Below, piece by piece: positions 45,662 to 56,803 of a DNA stretch of 64,000 nt. The notes beneath the pieces are model-generated. The model saw only the letters and a list, made by a program, of their open reading frames with translations, was not told where the DNA came from and did not search any database. The position numbers and the translations under genes were made by a program. Each line of letters opens with the position of its first letter. Position 1 is the stretch's first letter. The stretch comes from Callorhinus ursinus (taxonomy: Eukaryota > Chordata > Mammalia > Carnivora > Otariidae): positions 4,886,386 to 4,950,385 of the forward strand of contig NW_020312935.1 in assembly GCF_003265705.1 (NCBI RefSeq), in the 5' to 3' direction.

Positions 45662-46086
45662 AATGCTAATTCTTTAATGACTATCTGGAGATGGTAATGA
45701 AGATATCTTCAGAAAAAGAGCAAGTTAATTGTTCTTTGTCTCCCCTTTCACAACGAGACCAATTTTGACAGCACATAGCCTTCCTCATTTATATTCCCCT
45801 AACACTCCACAAATCACTATTATGGCACTTGTCATATGTCACCGTTTCTCTTTTTCTGCCCATCTTTTCCACTTGACCAAGGTACACTGAGGGGATTAAA
45901 CTCAAGACACCGTAAAAGCCAACCATAATTACAACACATCTGTTTTACAGTGTTAATCTATCCATGGTTCTTTTGGCTTTTCCTTCTAGACACTCTTCAG
46001 AACCGTGCTGCATTTGATGCAGGGCTATTTAAGGCCCTGAACCCATTCCCTTGCACATTCATGAGGCAAAATTCATGTATTTTTCT

Positions 46087-46273
46087 TTTTTAAGATTTTA
46101 TTTATTTATTTATTTGAGAGAGACAGCACGAGCAGGGGAGAGGGGCAGAGAAAGAGGGAGAAGCAGGCTCCCCGCTGAGCAGGGAGCCCCAAGCAGGGCT
46201 TGATCCTGGGACCCTGGGATCATGACCTGAGCCACAGGCAGACACTTAACCGACAGAGCCACCCAAGTGTCCC
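46087..46273 (-). mobile_element. Can-SINE, minus
   Basis: Perfect 19-bp duplication AAAATTCATGTATTTTTCT at 46068-46086 and 46274-46292. Confidence 0.97.
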
Positions 46274-46625
46274 AAAATTCATGTATTTTTCTAGTACATA
46301 CACAATGTTTCTGTGACCCTGGCTTGACATTACATTTCCTTTTAACCTTTTAGAGCAAGTTGTACCCCACTCTACATGGCCTCACTATAACAATATGCAT
46401 GCTTACTTATTGCACAAATGAATTTTACACATTAGTCAAAATTTGGCTGTACATTGATAGTGTTCATAGCAGTGATCACTGACACACAGAAGATGCACTA
46501 ATAAATACTGGTTAGATGAAGTATGAAAATTTCTGTCACAAATACAGATATATTTTTGTAGTCCTAATTTCCCTGTCCTGTTGAATCATGACACATACTT
46601 ATGGCTTGGGTAAGAAAATCCAGTT

Positions 46626-47317
46626 AAAAATTGTTGCTAATGGTGGGGCATGCCTAGCTGGTTCAGTCGCTGGACCATACGACTCTTAATCTCAGAGTTG
46701 TGAGTCCAAGACCCATGTTAGGTGTAGAGATTACTTAAAAATAAAATCTTTAATACCGAAGAATTCACAAAGTTTGTTTCTTGCATACCCTCTTTGAAAG
46801 AATTACTGGAGGATATATTTTAGCAATCTAGGATAACTATAAACACGTACACACAATATATATTACCTTCCTCCCACAGCAAGAGTTAAAAAGGAAAACG
46901 AAATTAAAATGCCACATTTCTACCCAGGAGGATGGACTGTGAACAGTGTACTTGGGGAGTAGGGGAAAGGAAGGTTACAGATACTACTGAGATGTTGGTG
47001 AAGTTAAAGGGTGTGTTAAAATTAGTGTTAATCATTGTAGTTTGTGCAAGAGTAGGCTTTCTAAACTACTGGGGAGAGGGAGGGAATCTGTCATTGTAAC
47101 CATGGGGAGAGGTAGGGTGAAAGTAATAGAAAAACACAGGAAAAAAGATGGCAGGATAAGTTAAATAGGGAAAATATGCAAAAGTTGAACTTTTGTCACA
47201 AGAAGGTACTCAATTTTAGATCATTTATCATGATGTGAATCTTGAATCTTTATATTAAACCTTTTTCCTTTGAAAAAAAATTTAAAAAATAAGGTCTTTT
47301 CAAAAATTGTTGCTAAT
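46626..47317 (+). mobile_element. composite retro-insertion: short SINE + about 540 bp + A-rich end
   Basis: Perfect 16-bp AAAAATTGTTGCTAAT at 46626-46641 and 47302-47317. Between them: the SINE, then about 545 bp unrelated to SINE, ending ATATTAAACCTTTTTCC and an A-rich run (TTGAAAAAAAATTTAAAAAA). The ATTAAA lies about 15 nt before the A run, like a poly(A) signal. The inner part has no open frame of note; it may be a transduced flank or an mRNA 3'UTR copy. Source unknown. Confidence 0.7.
46642..46755 (+). mobile_element. Can-SINE, short type, plus (5' part of a composite insert)
   Basis: GGGGCATGCCTAGCTGGTTC head, TTAGGTGTAGAGATTACTTA and AAAATAAAATCTTT tail. The head abuts the left AAAAATTGTTGCTAAT (46626-46641), but the matching right copy is at 47302, not after the SINE tail. 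Confidence 0.9.
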
Positions 47318-48502
47318 AGCTACAAATTAAGCCTTTTGTAAATATTTGGATAAAGGATCTTTGCTCAACATTGTTATATGCCTTTTGAATATGTGGGACA
47401 TGGTCACTCCCTGTGTATACTGAAAGTTATCACATAAATTCTGTATGTATGATCTTTGCTGAGGTTCTTCTCAGCTAAATTTGCCACTAGAACTAATCTG
47501 TCATTAGAACAAAATTCTCCTTAATAAACTATGACCAATTTAAACACATGGCTTATGGGTGCACAATTAGCTTTTGCAGTGTCATAAAAAATTAATCCTA
47601 TTGTGAGAGGTCAATAATGGATTAAAACATTCCTTTATCAGTAAAGAAAATCCTTGCTTCAATAAACTCAATAAGCTTTTATTTATTCCTAACATTAATG
47701 ATAAGAAACAATTTTTTTCATCTTAAAAACCATGTTTACCCCTTCTCATCAACAAAGAACTGTCTCTTAAGTATAAAACATGTAGGATATTTAAAATGTC
47801 TGATATACAGATTTTGTCCTCACACTATTTAGTTGAGAAGAAAAAAGAAAATATGTACCCCTCAAAAGAGCAATTAATAAAGTAGAAATTATAAAAAACA
47901 AAATGTGATAAATGCTATAAGGGAAATACAAATAAAATGTTACATATAATTGGATGTAACAAAAACAAATAAAATGAAATAACTGAAAAATACTTAATAA
48001 AAATACTAATAAAATAACATTTTCCTACTAGACCAAAAAAAAAAAATTCTAGCTGTTTAAGCTCAAGGAAATCCTTATCCGTATTTTTGTTGCTAAGTGG
48101 ATGTGTCCTGGACTAGCTGGACACACCGGATGGTTTGTTTAGATCAGCACCTAAGTGATAACTATAGACGGAAACACAATATTAACCAAGCACAATAGCT
48201 GTGTTGGAGGGGTCAGCAAGCACTCCATCCTGCACATCCAGTCAGAGTTACCACTGGGGAAGGAGAATGCCATCCAAGTTTCCATATCTTTAAAGACTTT
48301 GTAATTTTTTTTTATTGTACAAAAGAACTGCTATTCGTAACTGCCAAGCTTTTGTTGTCATTAGGGATTTTCTGACCAAATTGGCAGAATTAACTGAGCT
48401 CAGGAAGAGGAGAAAAGACTAAGACGCGTTCATGTTCTTTTCCTCATTCTTATGTAACTAAGCTAAGGAGTCAGTTGTAGTAGACTGAGCATTGTTAGAC
48501 TT
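47318..48502. other. intron 1, no gene recognised
   Basis: AT-rich to about 48040. Then 48040-48500 is a more balanced, repeat-free block (ATGTGTCCTGGACTAGCTGG; CACTCCATCCTGCACATCC). Confidence 0.4.
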
Positions 48503-48517
48503 AGAAATCAGCTGGTG

Positions 48518-48721
48518 GGATGCCTGGGTGGCTCAGTCGTTACGCGTCTGCCTTCGGTTCAGGTCATGATCCCAGAGTCCTGGGATCGAGTCCCACATTG
48601 GGCTCCCTACTTGGCGGGAAGCCTGCTTCTCCCTCTCCCACTCCCCCTGCTTATGTTCCCTCTCTTGCTATCTCTCTCTCTCTGTCAAATAAATAAATAA
48701 AATCTTAAAAAAAAAAAAGTA
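48518..48721 (+). mobile_element. Can-SINE, plus
   Basis: Perfect duplication AGAAATCAGCTGGTG at 48503-48517 and 48722-48736. Confidence 0.96.
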
Positions 48722-48879
48722 AGAAATCAGCTGGTGAATGCTGTGACCATGAAAAGGAAGCATCACTTCTCTGGCATTCTTGCTAACAACACATAAACTC
48801 AGTCTATTCATGATAAAGCAAGAGACAAATCCAAATGGACAGACATTCTACAAAATGATTCCAATGATTCAAAAATGAA

Positions 48880-49300
48880 TACCACATAGGGTTAGTTAAC
48901 AAATCTATCACCTCGGGGTGCCTGGGTGGCTCAATCGTTAAGCGTCTGCCTTTGGCTCGGGTCGTGATCCCAGGGTCCTGGGATCGAGCCCCACATCAGG
49001 CTCCCTGATCCGCGGGAAGCCTGCTCCTCTCCTACTCCCCTGCTTGTGTTCCCTCTCTCGCTATATCTCTGTCAAATAAATAAAATCTTAAAAAAAACCA
49101 ACAAATCTATTACCTCACATAATTACATTTTTTTGTGTGTGGAGAGAAAATCTAAGCTCTATTCTCTCAGCAACTTTAGAGTATGTAATACAGTATTGTT
49201 AACTATAGTTACCATGCTGAATAACAGATCCCCAGAACTTATTCACCTTATAATTGGAAGTGTGTAGCCTTTGACCAACATCCTCCCATTCCCCCCACCT
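48880..49300 (+). mobile_element. old L1 3'UTR piece with a SINE inside
   Basis: CTCACATAATTACATTTTTT, CAGTATTGTTAACTATAGTT, CCCAGAACTTATTCACCTTA, CCTTTGACCAACATCCTCCC are old L1 3' text. Confidence 0.65.
48915..49099 (+). mobile_element. Can-SINE, plus
   Basis: Duplication AACAAATCTATCACCTC (48898-48914), with one change at 49100-49116. Confidence 0.96.
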
Positions 49301-49795
49301 ACTTTTACTTCATTCTTAATGAGCCAGAGTAAATTTGAGGTGTGAGAATAATGATGAAACTGAAAAATACCATCATTCTAGAGGTATCTGTATATACTTC
49401 CAAAATTCCATTAAGGTAATAATATTATAGAGCAGCTCTGGCCATGAGAGGGTTTGCCCTTGCAATTGACAGCCAATCTGTGTTATTATTAGCTTCCTAT
49501 AGTCAGTAAGAGTGTTTATCTTGAGATTATATTTATCTTTACACATGCTAAATCCTCCACTCTCTCTCTCAGAGATTATTCCAGGGAAGGAGATTCAACA
49601 ATGTAGTAAGTACACATGAATTACAGACGTATGCTCAATATAGCTGAAATAAATTACCATATTTAGAGATTAATGAAATAGCTATAAATTTCAAGTGTGT
49701 TATGTTTGACCTCCTACACAAACACACACTCTCTCACACATGCACACACACATTCATCCAGAGTGTCCTGGGGACAAACACTAATCTAAAAATAA
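49301..49795. other. intron 1, no gene recognised
   Basis: AT-rich with a short CA-rich stretch at 49720-49750. Confidence 0.4.
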
Positions 49796-49799
49796 ATAA

Positions 49800-49985
49800 C
49801 TTAGAAAATTTTAGGGCTAGAAGACACCTTAGTGATAATTCAGTCCAACCTGTTCATTTTTAAAGCTATGAAACTGAAACCCTAAGAAAAAATGAGGCTC
49901 AAAGACAATAAAACTTCTTCCAAGTCACAGTCTGTGGCAAAGCCATGGCTAAAAACCCATGTCATCTTTTCCTGAGTACATCCTC
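49800..49985 (-). repeat. ancient interspersed repeat, MIR-like
   Basis: GGGCTAGAAGACACCTTAGT, AATTCAGTCCAACCTGTTCA, CTATGAAACTGAAACCC, CAAGTCACAGTCTGTGGC. Confidence 0.5.
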
Positions 49986-50349
49986 AACTTTCAGTTTGGT
50001 TTTTTAGGTAGTATAAAATTGTAACTGGCTGGCTAACAATCCTGCAGAAGGGTACATTTTATTACTACTACTTTACGTTAACATATTTTAAAAACTCAGG
50101 CCAGTCCTTTCACCTTGTTCTAATTCACCTTTTCTATCAGAGATCAATATTTAACTCACTAGTACCCCTCCTCTGAAAGCAAATGCTGCCTTCTCAGCCA
50201 TCAGAAGCAGTCAAAGCCACTGTCCCCTTCATTCTCATGGCCATGGCAGCAATGGCAATGGCACGGGGAGAGGGTGGTTAGACTAGTGGTGCAGTAGCCC
50301 TAGCCAAGCTAAAACTAAATAAGAAGCATGATTTAAGAATACAATTTTT

Positions 50350-50466
50350 CATTTTTATTTTATTATTATTATTTTTTAAGTAGGCTCCATGCCCAATGTG
50401 GGGCTTGAATTCATGACCCTGTGACCAAGAGTCACATGCTCTACCTACGGAGCCAGCCAGGCACCC
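50350..50466 (-). mobile_element. Can-SINE, short type, minus
   Basis: Duplication AAGAATACAATTTTT (50335-50349) versus AAGAATATAATTGTT (50467-50481). Confidence 0.92.
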
Positions 50467-50549
50467 AAGAATATAATTGTTCAAAAGAAAGTTATTACTT
50501 TTTGGAAAATATCGTGCTTCAATGTCTATCCCTTCAGAACTGGTGATAT

Positions 50550-50810
50550 TCACACAAGTGTCTCAATTACATTTTTTTAGATTTCAGTTTCTTTGTATGT
50601 AAAGCCTATCCTTAGGGGGTTATTGTGAAGATTAAATGAATTAAAGTATGGAAAAGGATTTTAGAAATTGTAGAAGCCATACCAATTTGAGATACTACTG
50701 TTATTACCTAATGCAGATTTTGACAATCATTTCACCAGGTTCAGAAATTAGCATGGTACATGGCAAAAAGCAGGTGCTCAGTAAGTGTTTATTAAATGAA
50801 TTAAGTGTAC
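50550..50810 (+). repeat. MIR relic
   Basis: TCAGTTTCTTTGTATGTAAA, GTTATTGTGAAGATTAAATG, AGGTGCTCAGTAAGTGTTTA: MIR 3' half in order. Confidence 0.7.
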
Positions 50811-51384
50811 AAACCTGGCTAAGACCTCCTCCCAAAGGCATTATCATATAGCATAATGGATTACATGTGGTGGGAATTCAGAAATAGACCATCGTCCCTT
50901 TCTGAGTCTGACCTATACACGCCAGACAACTACTGGGAGGGCTAATGAGATAAAGCTCACAAAGGAGACCAGGGCTCTGGGAAAAAAGGTCCTCTCAGGA
51001 CCATTCTTCTTGAATGTATAAGCCTGTCACACAAAGGACACAGAGCAAAATAAAGCTGAAAATTCAAGCAGTAATATAGCCCCTTAACAGTGGAGAAAAT
51101 TGTTGGAATTATTCTTAAACTTGGATTATTCTGCTGAAAGGTTCAGTGAGTGAATAAAATGTTTTGATATTATACATGCCATCCTTTATAAATGCCTCGG
51201 TGCTCTAATTTTACAATTATGTTTTTATTTTCTGTTGGTGAAAATCCCAACAGTAGAAAGTGTGAAATAAATACTATCTCAGCAACAATGCAAAGAGGAA
51301 TCCTGGAATGAGTAGGAAAGCATACACATATGAACCATAATGGGTTCTTCAGTAGGAAATGCCTCCCTTTTTTATGTGGGTTAA
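50811..51384. other. intron 1, no gene recognised
   Basis: No repeat called; a G/A-rich part at 50880-51050. Confidence 0.4.
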
Positions 51385-51398
51385 AAATAAGAACTGGG

Positions 51399-51597
51399 GG
51401 GCTCCTGGGTGGCTCAGTCGTTAAGCGTCTGCCTTCAGTTCAGGTCATGATCCCAGGGTCCTGGGATCGAGCCCCACATTGGGCTCCCTGCTCGGCGGGA
51501 AGCTTGCTTCTCCCTCTCCCACTCCCCCTGCTTGTGTTCCCTCTCTCGCTGTGTCTCTCTCTGTCAAATAAATAAAATCTTAAAAAAAAAATTGTTA
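51399..51597 (+). mobile_element. Can-SINE, plus
   Basis: GGCTCCTGGGTGGCTCAGTC to poly-A. AAGAACTGG occurs on both sides. Confidence 0.94.
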
Positions 51598-51611
51598 AAA
51601 AAAAGAACTGG

Positions 51612-52165
51612 AAGAACACAAAAATACTAATTCAAAGGGATACATGCACCCTGATGTCTATAGCAGCGACGTAGCCACATTATGGAAACTGCCCAAGTGT
51701 ACATTGATCGATGAATGGATAAAGAAGTTGTGTGAGATACCCACACACACACAATGTACACACAATGTAATATTACTCAGCCATAAAAAGAATGAAATCT
51801 TGCCTTTTGTAATGCATGGATGGAGCTAGAGAGTATTGTGCTAAGTGAAATATGTCAGTCAGAGAAAGACAAATACCACATGATTTCACTCATATGTAGA
51901 ATTTAAGAAACAAAACAAATGAGCAAAGGGAAAAGGGGGGGACAAACAAAGAAACAGACTCTTAACTATAAGAGAATAAACTGATGGTTACCAGAAAAAG
52001 GTGAAAATAGGGTGGGTGGGTTGGGTGAAATAGGTGATGGGGATTTGTTGTGCTGAGTTCTGAGTGATGTATGGAATTATTGAATTGCTATATCGTACAC
52101 TTGAAACTAATATAAACACTGTATGTTAACTGGAAGTTAAATAAAAACTTAAAAAAATAATAAAA
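51612..52165 (+). mobile_element. L1 3' end, plus, 5'-truncated
   Basis: AATTCAAAGGGATACATGCA, GTAATATTACTCAGCCATAA, CTCATATGTAGAATTTAAG, CTTGAAACTAATATAAACAC. The CA-rich junction (51743-51775) is present. Confidence 0.9.
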
Positions 52166-52785
52166 CTGGAAATCTCTGAAAACTCGTATGTTGGGCTCCC
52201 CAGCCTCATGCAAAAATAGAAATGCCCAGTTATTTTTCTCTTGTCTTCTTTCTCAATCATCCACACTCTCCCCAAGAGACAATGTGATTCCTTCTGCTCA
52301 CATAAAATAATTCTCACTCTGCAAGAACTTCTGTACTTCATACATCCAAAACTGTGGCAAGATATTGAACTCCTAAGACCCTCAAGTCAAGAAACTCCAT
52401 TCTAATATGAACACAGCATATTTTAATTTATATTATGGGTAAATAATTCTTATTAAAGGCTAAAATAGAGGTTTTTTAGAATTCTATTTGTGCTGAAGAC
52501 ACAACACACTGAACAAAAATCCTAAGTATTTTTTATAGTATACCTTATTGGAATAAGGAAGAAAAACAAGAAGTGCAGAAGTAAGAACATAAGAGAAAAT
52601 AGGTGTAAAGCTCTCATGGGTGTTGAACAGTCATTTTCCCACTGAATAAGCACTTACAGATCAAACCTATTTGAGGCAAAATACTGGGAAACATAAGCTG
52701 AATAGAACACATTCCATGTCTTCAAGAAGCTCAAAATATAAGAGAAGATATAAATATGCAAACACCATCCTTACTACTCACTTAA
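52166..52785. other. intron 1, no gene recognised
   Basis: No clear repeat; the 71-codon minus frame 52126-52341 overlaps the L1 tail. Confidence 0.4.
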
Positions 52786-52789
52786 TGTT

Positions 52790-52985
52790 GTGTGTGCCAA
52801 AAAGAGTTATGTTTTATGTGTATAATTCCATTTAATCTCATAACAACCCTATGAGATAGGTACATTACTCCCATTTTACAAATGGAAACCAAGGTCTCAG
52901 AGAAGGTAAAAAAACAAAACAAAACAAAACACAAACTTGCCACTTGACACTCTGCCATTAAATAGCAAACATGGAAAGAAAGACC
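52790..52985 (-). repeat. MIR relic, antisense
   Basis: TTTAATCTCATAACAACCCT, ATGAGATAGGTACATTACTC, CCATTTTACAAATGGAAACC; a short AAAAC run is inserted at about 52911-52930. Confidence 0.78.
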
Positions 52986-53413
52986 AAGCATGTAATTAGT
53001 ACTCCTATATTTTACCAATGAACAAATAATTAAGGACTTTTATAGAAATAGATATAAAATGTACAAAGTAAAAAAGGTAACTGAAACAAGGGCTTAACTT
53101 TGAAAGAAGAGGATAGGATGGAGTCAGTCTGGAAACGTTCGCATAGGAGACCTCAATCTTTGAAAGATAAACCAAGAGCCTCAGACAGACAAGGTGGAAA
53201 AGAGTGAGCCTGGCTGGGGTTACAGCATAGAGGGAAGGAGTAACATGAAACATTCCGAGAAATGTAAGTAGGTAGGAAAGGTGTAGGGCTCAAGGTGGAA
53301 AGCAGTGATAGGCTGTTGGAGGATTGGTGATATTCAGTTAAGGGTTATCAGCCACCACAAAAGGTAGTCTTGGCTGTTATGGATTATTCTTCCTTAAAAA
53401 GCTACCAAGGTAG
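52986..53413. other. intron 1, no gene recognised
   Basis: G/A-rich; the 82-codon minus frame at 53005-53253 has no domain. Confidence 0.4.
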
Positions 53414-53627
53414 GGGCGCCTGGGTGGCTCAGTCGTTAAGCGTCTGCCTTCGGCTCAGGTCATGATCCCAGGGTCCTGGGATCGAGCCCCGCATCGGGCT
53501 CCCTGCTCCGCAGGAAGCCTGCTGCTCCCTCTCCCACTGCCCCCTGCTTGGGTTACCTCCCTTGCTGTCTCTCTCTCTCTCTCTCTCTCTCTGTCAAATA
53601 AATGAATAAAATCTTAAAAAAAAAAAG
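53414..53627 (+). mobile_element. Can-SINE, plus
   Basis: Near-consensus head GGGGCGCCTGGGTGGCTCAG and a (CT)n stretch at 53567-53592. No target duplication visible. Confidence 0.94.
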
Positions 53628-54122
53628 AACTGAGTTAAAGAAAGGACATAACATAGATCTCACTTATACATCAAACACATCACATGAGTTGTGAACAGGA
53701 CACTGTAAGATGTATACTACAGCGTTCCTGCCCTCAAATAATAGCATATAAAGGTAAATAGGTAAAGGGCTTGTCTCTGTGCACTCCAAGATACCTGCAC
53801 AGGTTATCCCAAGTTTGGCTTTAGCCTTAATCTATAAATCCAAGTAAAACAAACCACCACAACAAAGGCCACATGGGAAAACCTTTTCAATACAACTTGT
53901 TTCTTTTTAAGTCTATATTGAATAGTTAAAGAATGATTAAATATCATTAGGATCTTTACATTTGAAATGGTTAATTAAGCCACCTTAAATATATACACTA
54001 CTGGGCATGTACTTAAGAAACCAGAAGTTGTTTCCCTCCAAAGTAATCTGGAATTTTGCCGTAAGCCTCAGTACAGTAAATATAAGATTTCTTTTTTTCT
54101 TTCCTTGCTTTAAAACAAATTT
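53628..54122. other. intron 1, no gene recognised
   Basis: No repeat called. Confidence 0.4.
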
Positions 54123-54133
54123 ATCTCTATTTT

Positions 54134-54336
54134 AAAAAAATTTTTTAAAGATTTTATTTATTTATTTGACAGAGAGAGAGACAGCGAGAGAGGGAACATA
54201 AGCAGAGGGAGTGGAAGAGGCAAAAGCAGGCTTCCCACCGAGCAGGGAGCCTGATGTGGGACTCGATCCCAGGACCCCGGGATCATGACCTGAGCCGAAG
54301 GCAGACACTTAACGACTGAGCCACCCAGGCGTCCCC
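54134..54336 (-). mobile_element. Can-SINE, minus, in the tail of the next SINE
   Basis: Complete reversed SINE between A/T-rich runs of the neighbouring tail. Confidence 0.92.
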
Positions 54337-54520
54337 CCAAAATTTTTTTTTAGATTGTATTTATTTGACAGAGAGAGAGAGCACAAGCAAGGGGAGCAGC
54401 AGAGAGGGAGAAGCAGACTCTCCACTGAGCAGGGAGCCCAACACGGAGCTCGATCCCAGGACCCCGAAATCATGACCTGAGCTGAAGGCAGACACTTAAC
54501 CAACAGCCCCAGGTGCCCCA
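54337..54520 (-). mobile_element. Can-SINE, minus (outer)
   Basis: Body ends CCCCAGGTGCCCC. ATCTCTATTTT at 54123-54133 and 54521-54531 brackets both SINEs. Confidence 0.9.
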
Positions 54521-54853
54521 ATCTCTATTTTTTTTAAATCACAAAAGGAATTGGGCACTCTTTAAATAACATAATATCATAGAAGCACATAATATACATG
54601 AGATGGCTCTCTGAAACCTCCCTAAGTGATCACTATGATAACACGAAATGCTTACCATTATTATAATAGATAATGTAGGTACATCTATAAGAATACAATA
54701 ATATAGTGTCTTACCCTATAAAATGTTCCAAAGTAAAGAAAATTGCATAGACAGAAAAAAAACCTGGGGAAAGGGAAATCTTTAATTTATATAATCTCCT
54801 ATTGATTGAATTTTCAAAAGTATTTGATTATTTTGTAATAAAAAGTCATTTTA

Positions 54854-55040
54854 GGGGCACCTGGGTGGCTCAGTCGTTAAGCGTCTGCCTTTGGCTCGGG
54901 TTGTGATTCCGGTGTCCTGGGATCGACCTCTGCATTGGGCTCCTTTCTCTGCAGGGAGTCTGCTTCTCCCTCTTTCTGCTCCTCCCACCCTGCTCCTGCT
55001 CTCTCTCTCTCTGTCTCTCAAATAAATAAAAAATTTTTTA
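54854..55040 (+). mobile_element. Can-SINE, plus
   Basis: Duplication AAAAGTCATTTTA (54841-54853) versus AAAAGTTATTTTA (55041-55053). Confidence 0.95.
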
Positions 55041-55234
55041 AAAAGTTATTTTAAAAAATAATAAAAATGAAAATGTCAAATTTACCAAAAACTGAGGAAA
55101 TTACAAGAACAGAGGTCTCCAGAATTTTGCTGTGTACGTAACTATCTTGCTAAACTTTTAGTGTTTTGTCCCCTGAAGTTGTACATTTTCCTAGTTAAGT
55201 AGCTATCTCAGAATCAACATTTGGAATGAATTCT

Positions 55235-55318
55235 GATCATAATTAGCACAGTAGTTAAGAGTGTAGGCTCTGGAGGGGGCGAACTTTCTCTCTGTCAAAT
55301 AAATAATCTTAAAAAAAA
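55235..55318 (+). repeat. MIR head joined to a gutted Can-SINE
   Basis: GCACAGTAGTTAAGAGTGTA, GGCTCTGGA is a MIR 5' end. GGGGGCG then jumps directly to CTCTCTGTCAAATAAATAAT plus poly-A, so the SINE has lost nearly all its body. Confidence 0.7.
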
Positions 55319-55916
55319 AGCCTAAATTGATTAGTTTTAGGTGATAAACATTACCTAAAAAATGGTACGCTATGGGCCAAAAGTAAGGAAAAATACAGGG
55401 CAACTGAGAGCAAAACAAACCAACCTAGTCAGTCACTATGGCTATGGTGTGGAAGCTTCTATATTTGTCAAATAGTTTCTATCAACATTGATGCATAGTT
55501 ACTGTACTATGTAAGAATTCCTTTCATATTCTGCAAGAATAAAAATGCTAGCAAATTCCTTATTAAAAAATGCATGCAGAAGATATTTTCCTGTAGGGAA
55601 ATTAGAGATTAATTACCTACATCTTGCCCAAATAATACAGACTGGAGAGATGAGTAATGACTGTTAAACAAAAAATTTAAAGGTAGGAGCCCAGAATGGC
55701 TTTCCACATTTGTTACACTTCCTAATAAGCATAACTGTGTGTAGGACCTGAATAGAAAGACAGGATTTCATAAATATACAATAGATTCTTTTTTATAACA
55801 CATTGGTTGCATTTAAGTATTTTTTGAAGCATTATTAGAAACTTCAGTTTTATTTGAGAAAAAGTTACTTATCCCACTTTTCCTCCCTCAAATTCAACTA
55901 AAGTTACCAGAACCTT
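55319..55916. other. intron 1, no gene recognised
   Basis: AT-rich; no repeat called. Confidence 0.4.
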
Positions 55917-55930
55917 AAAATTGTGTTTGG

Positions 55931-56120
55931 GGGATGCCTGGGTGGCTCAGTCAGTTAAGCATCTGCCTTCGGCTCGGGTCATGGTCCCAAGGTCCTGGGA
56001 TAGAGCCCTGAGTCAGGCTCCTGGCTCAGCAGGGAGCCTGCTTCTCCCTCTGCCTGCCACTCCCCTGCTTGTGCTTTCTCTTTCTCTCTGATAAACAAAT
56101 GGATAAAATCTTTAAAAAAA
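55931..56120 (+). mobile_element. Can-SINE, plus
   Basis: Duplication AAAATTGTGTTTGG at 55917-55930 and about 56121-56134. Confidence 0.96.
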
Positions 56121-56239
56121 AAAATTGTGTTTGGGATCACTAAGGGACCATGTGTGTGAAGTATAAAAGAAGTAGCATGGAAATGCTAGACACAGGGAAG
56201 AGGAAATGGGAAAGATAATATTATCCAAATAAAAGAAAA

Positions 56240-56803
56240 AGCCCACTAATTCAAAGGGATACATGCACCCCTACGTTTATAGTAGCATTATTTACAGTAG
56301 CCAAGATACGGAAGCAGCCCAAGGATCCACAGATTGATGAATGGATAACGATAAGGAAGATGTGGTGTATATATATACACACACACACACACACAATGGA
56401 ATATTATTCAGCCTTAAAAAGAATGAAATCTTGCCATTTCCAACAACATGGATGGAGCTGGAGAGTATAATGGTAAGTAAAATAAGTCAGAGAAAGACAA
56501 ATAGTACATGATTTCACTCATATGTGGAATTTAAGAAACAAACAAGCAAAGGGAAAAAAAATAAGAGAGACAGAGAGACAAACCAAGAAGGAAACTCTTA
56601 ATTATAGAGAATAAACTGATGGTCACCAGAGGGGAGGTGGGTGGGGGGATGGGTTAAGTAAGTAATGGGGATTAAGGAGTGCACTTGTCATGAGCTCCGA
56701 GTGATGTATGGAAGTATTGAGTCACTATATTGTACACCTGAAACTAATATAACATTTTATGTTAACTAACTGGAATTAAAATAAAAACTTAAAAAAAAAA
56801 AAA
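56240..56803 (+). mobile_element. L1 3' end, plus, 5'-truncated
   Basis: CTAATTCAAAGGGATACATG, AATGGAATATTATTCAGCC, ACACCTGAAACTAATATAAC and poly-A. The TA/CA run 56366-56396 is at the usual junction. Confidence 0.92.
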
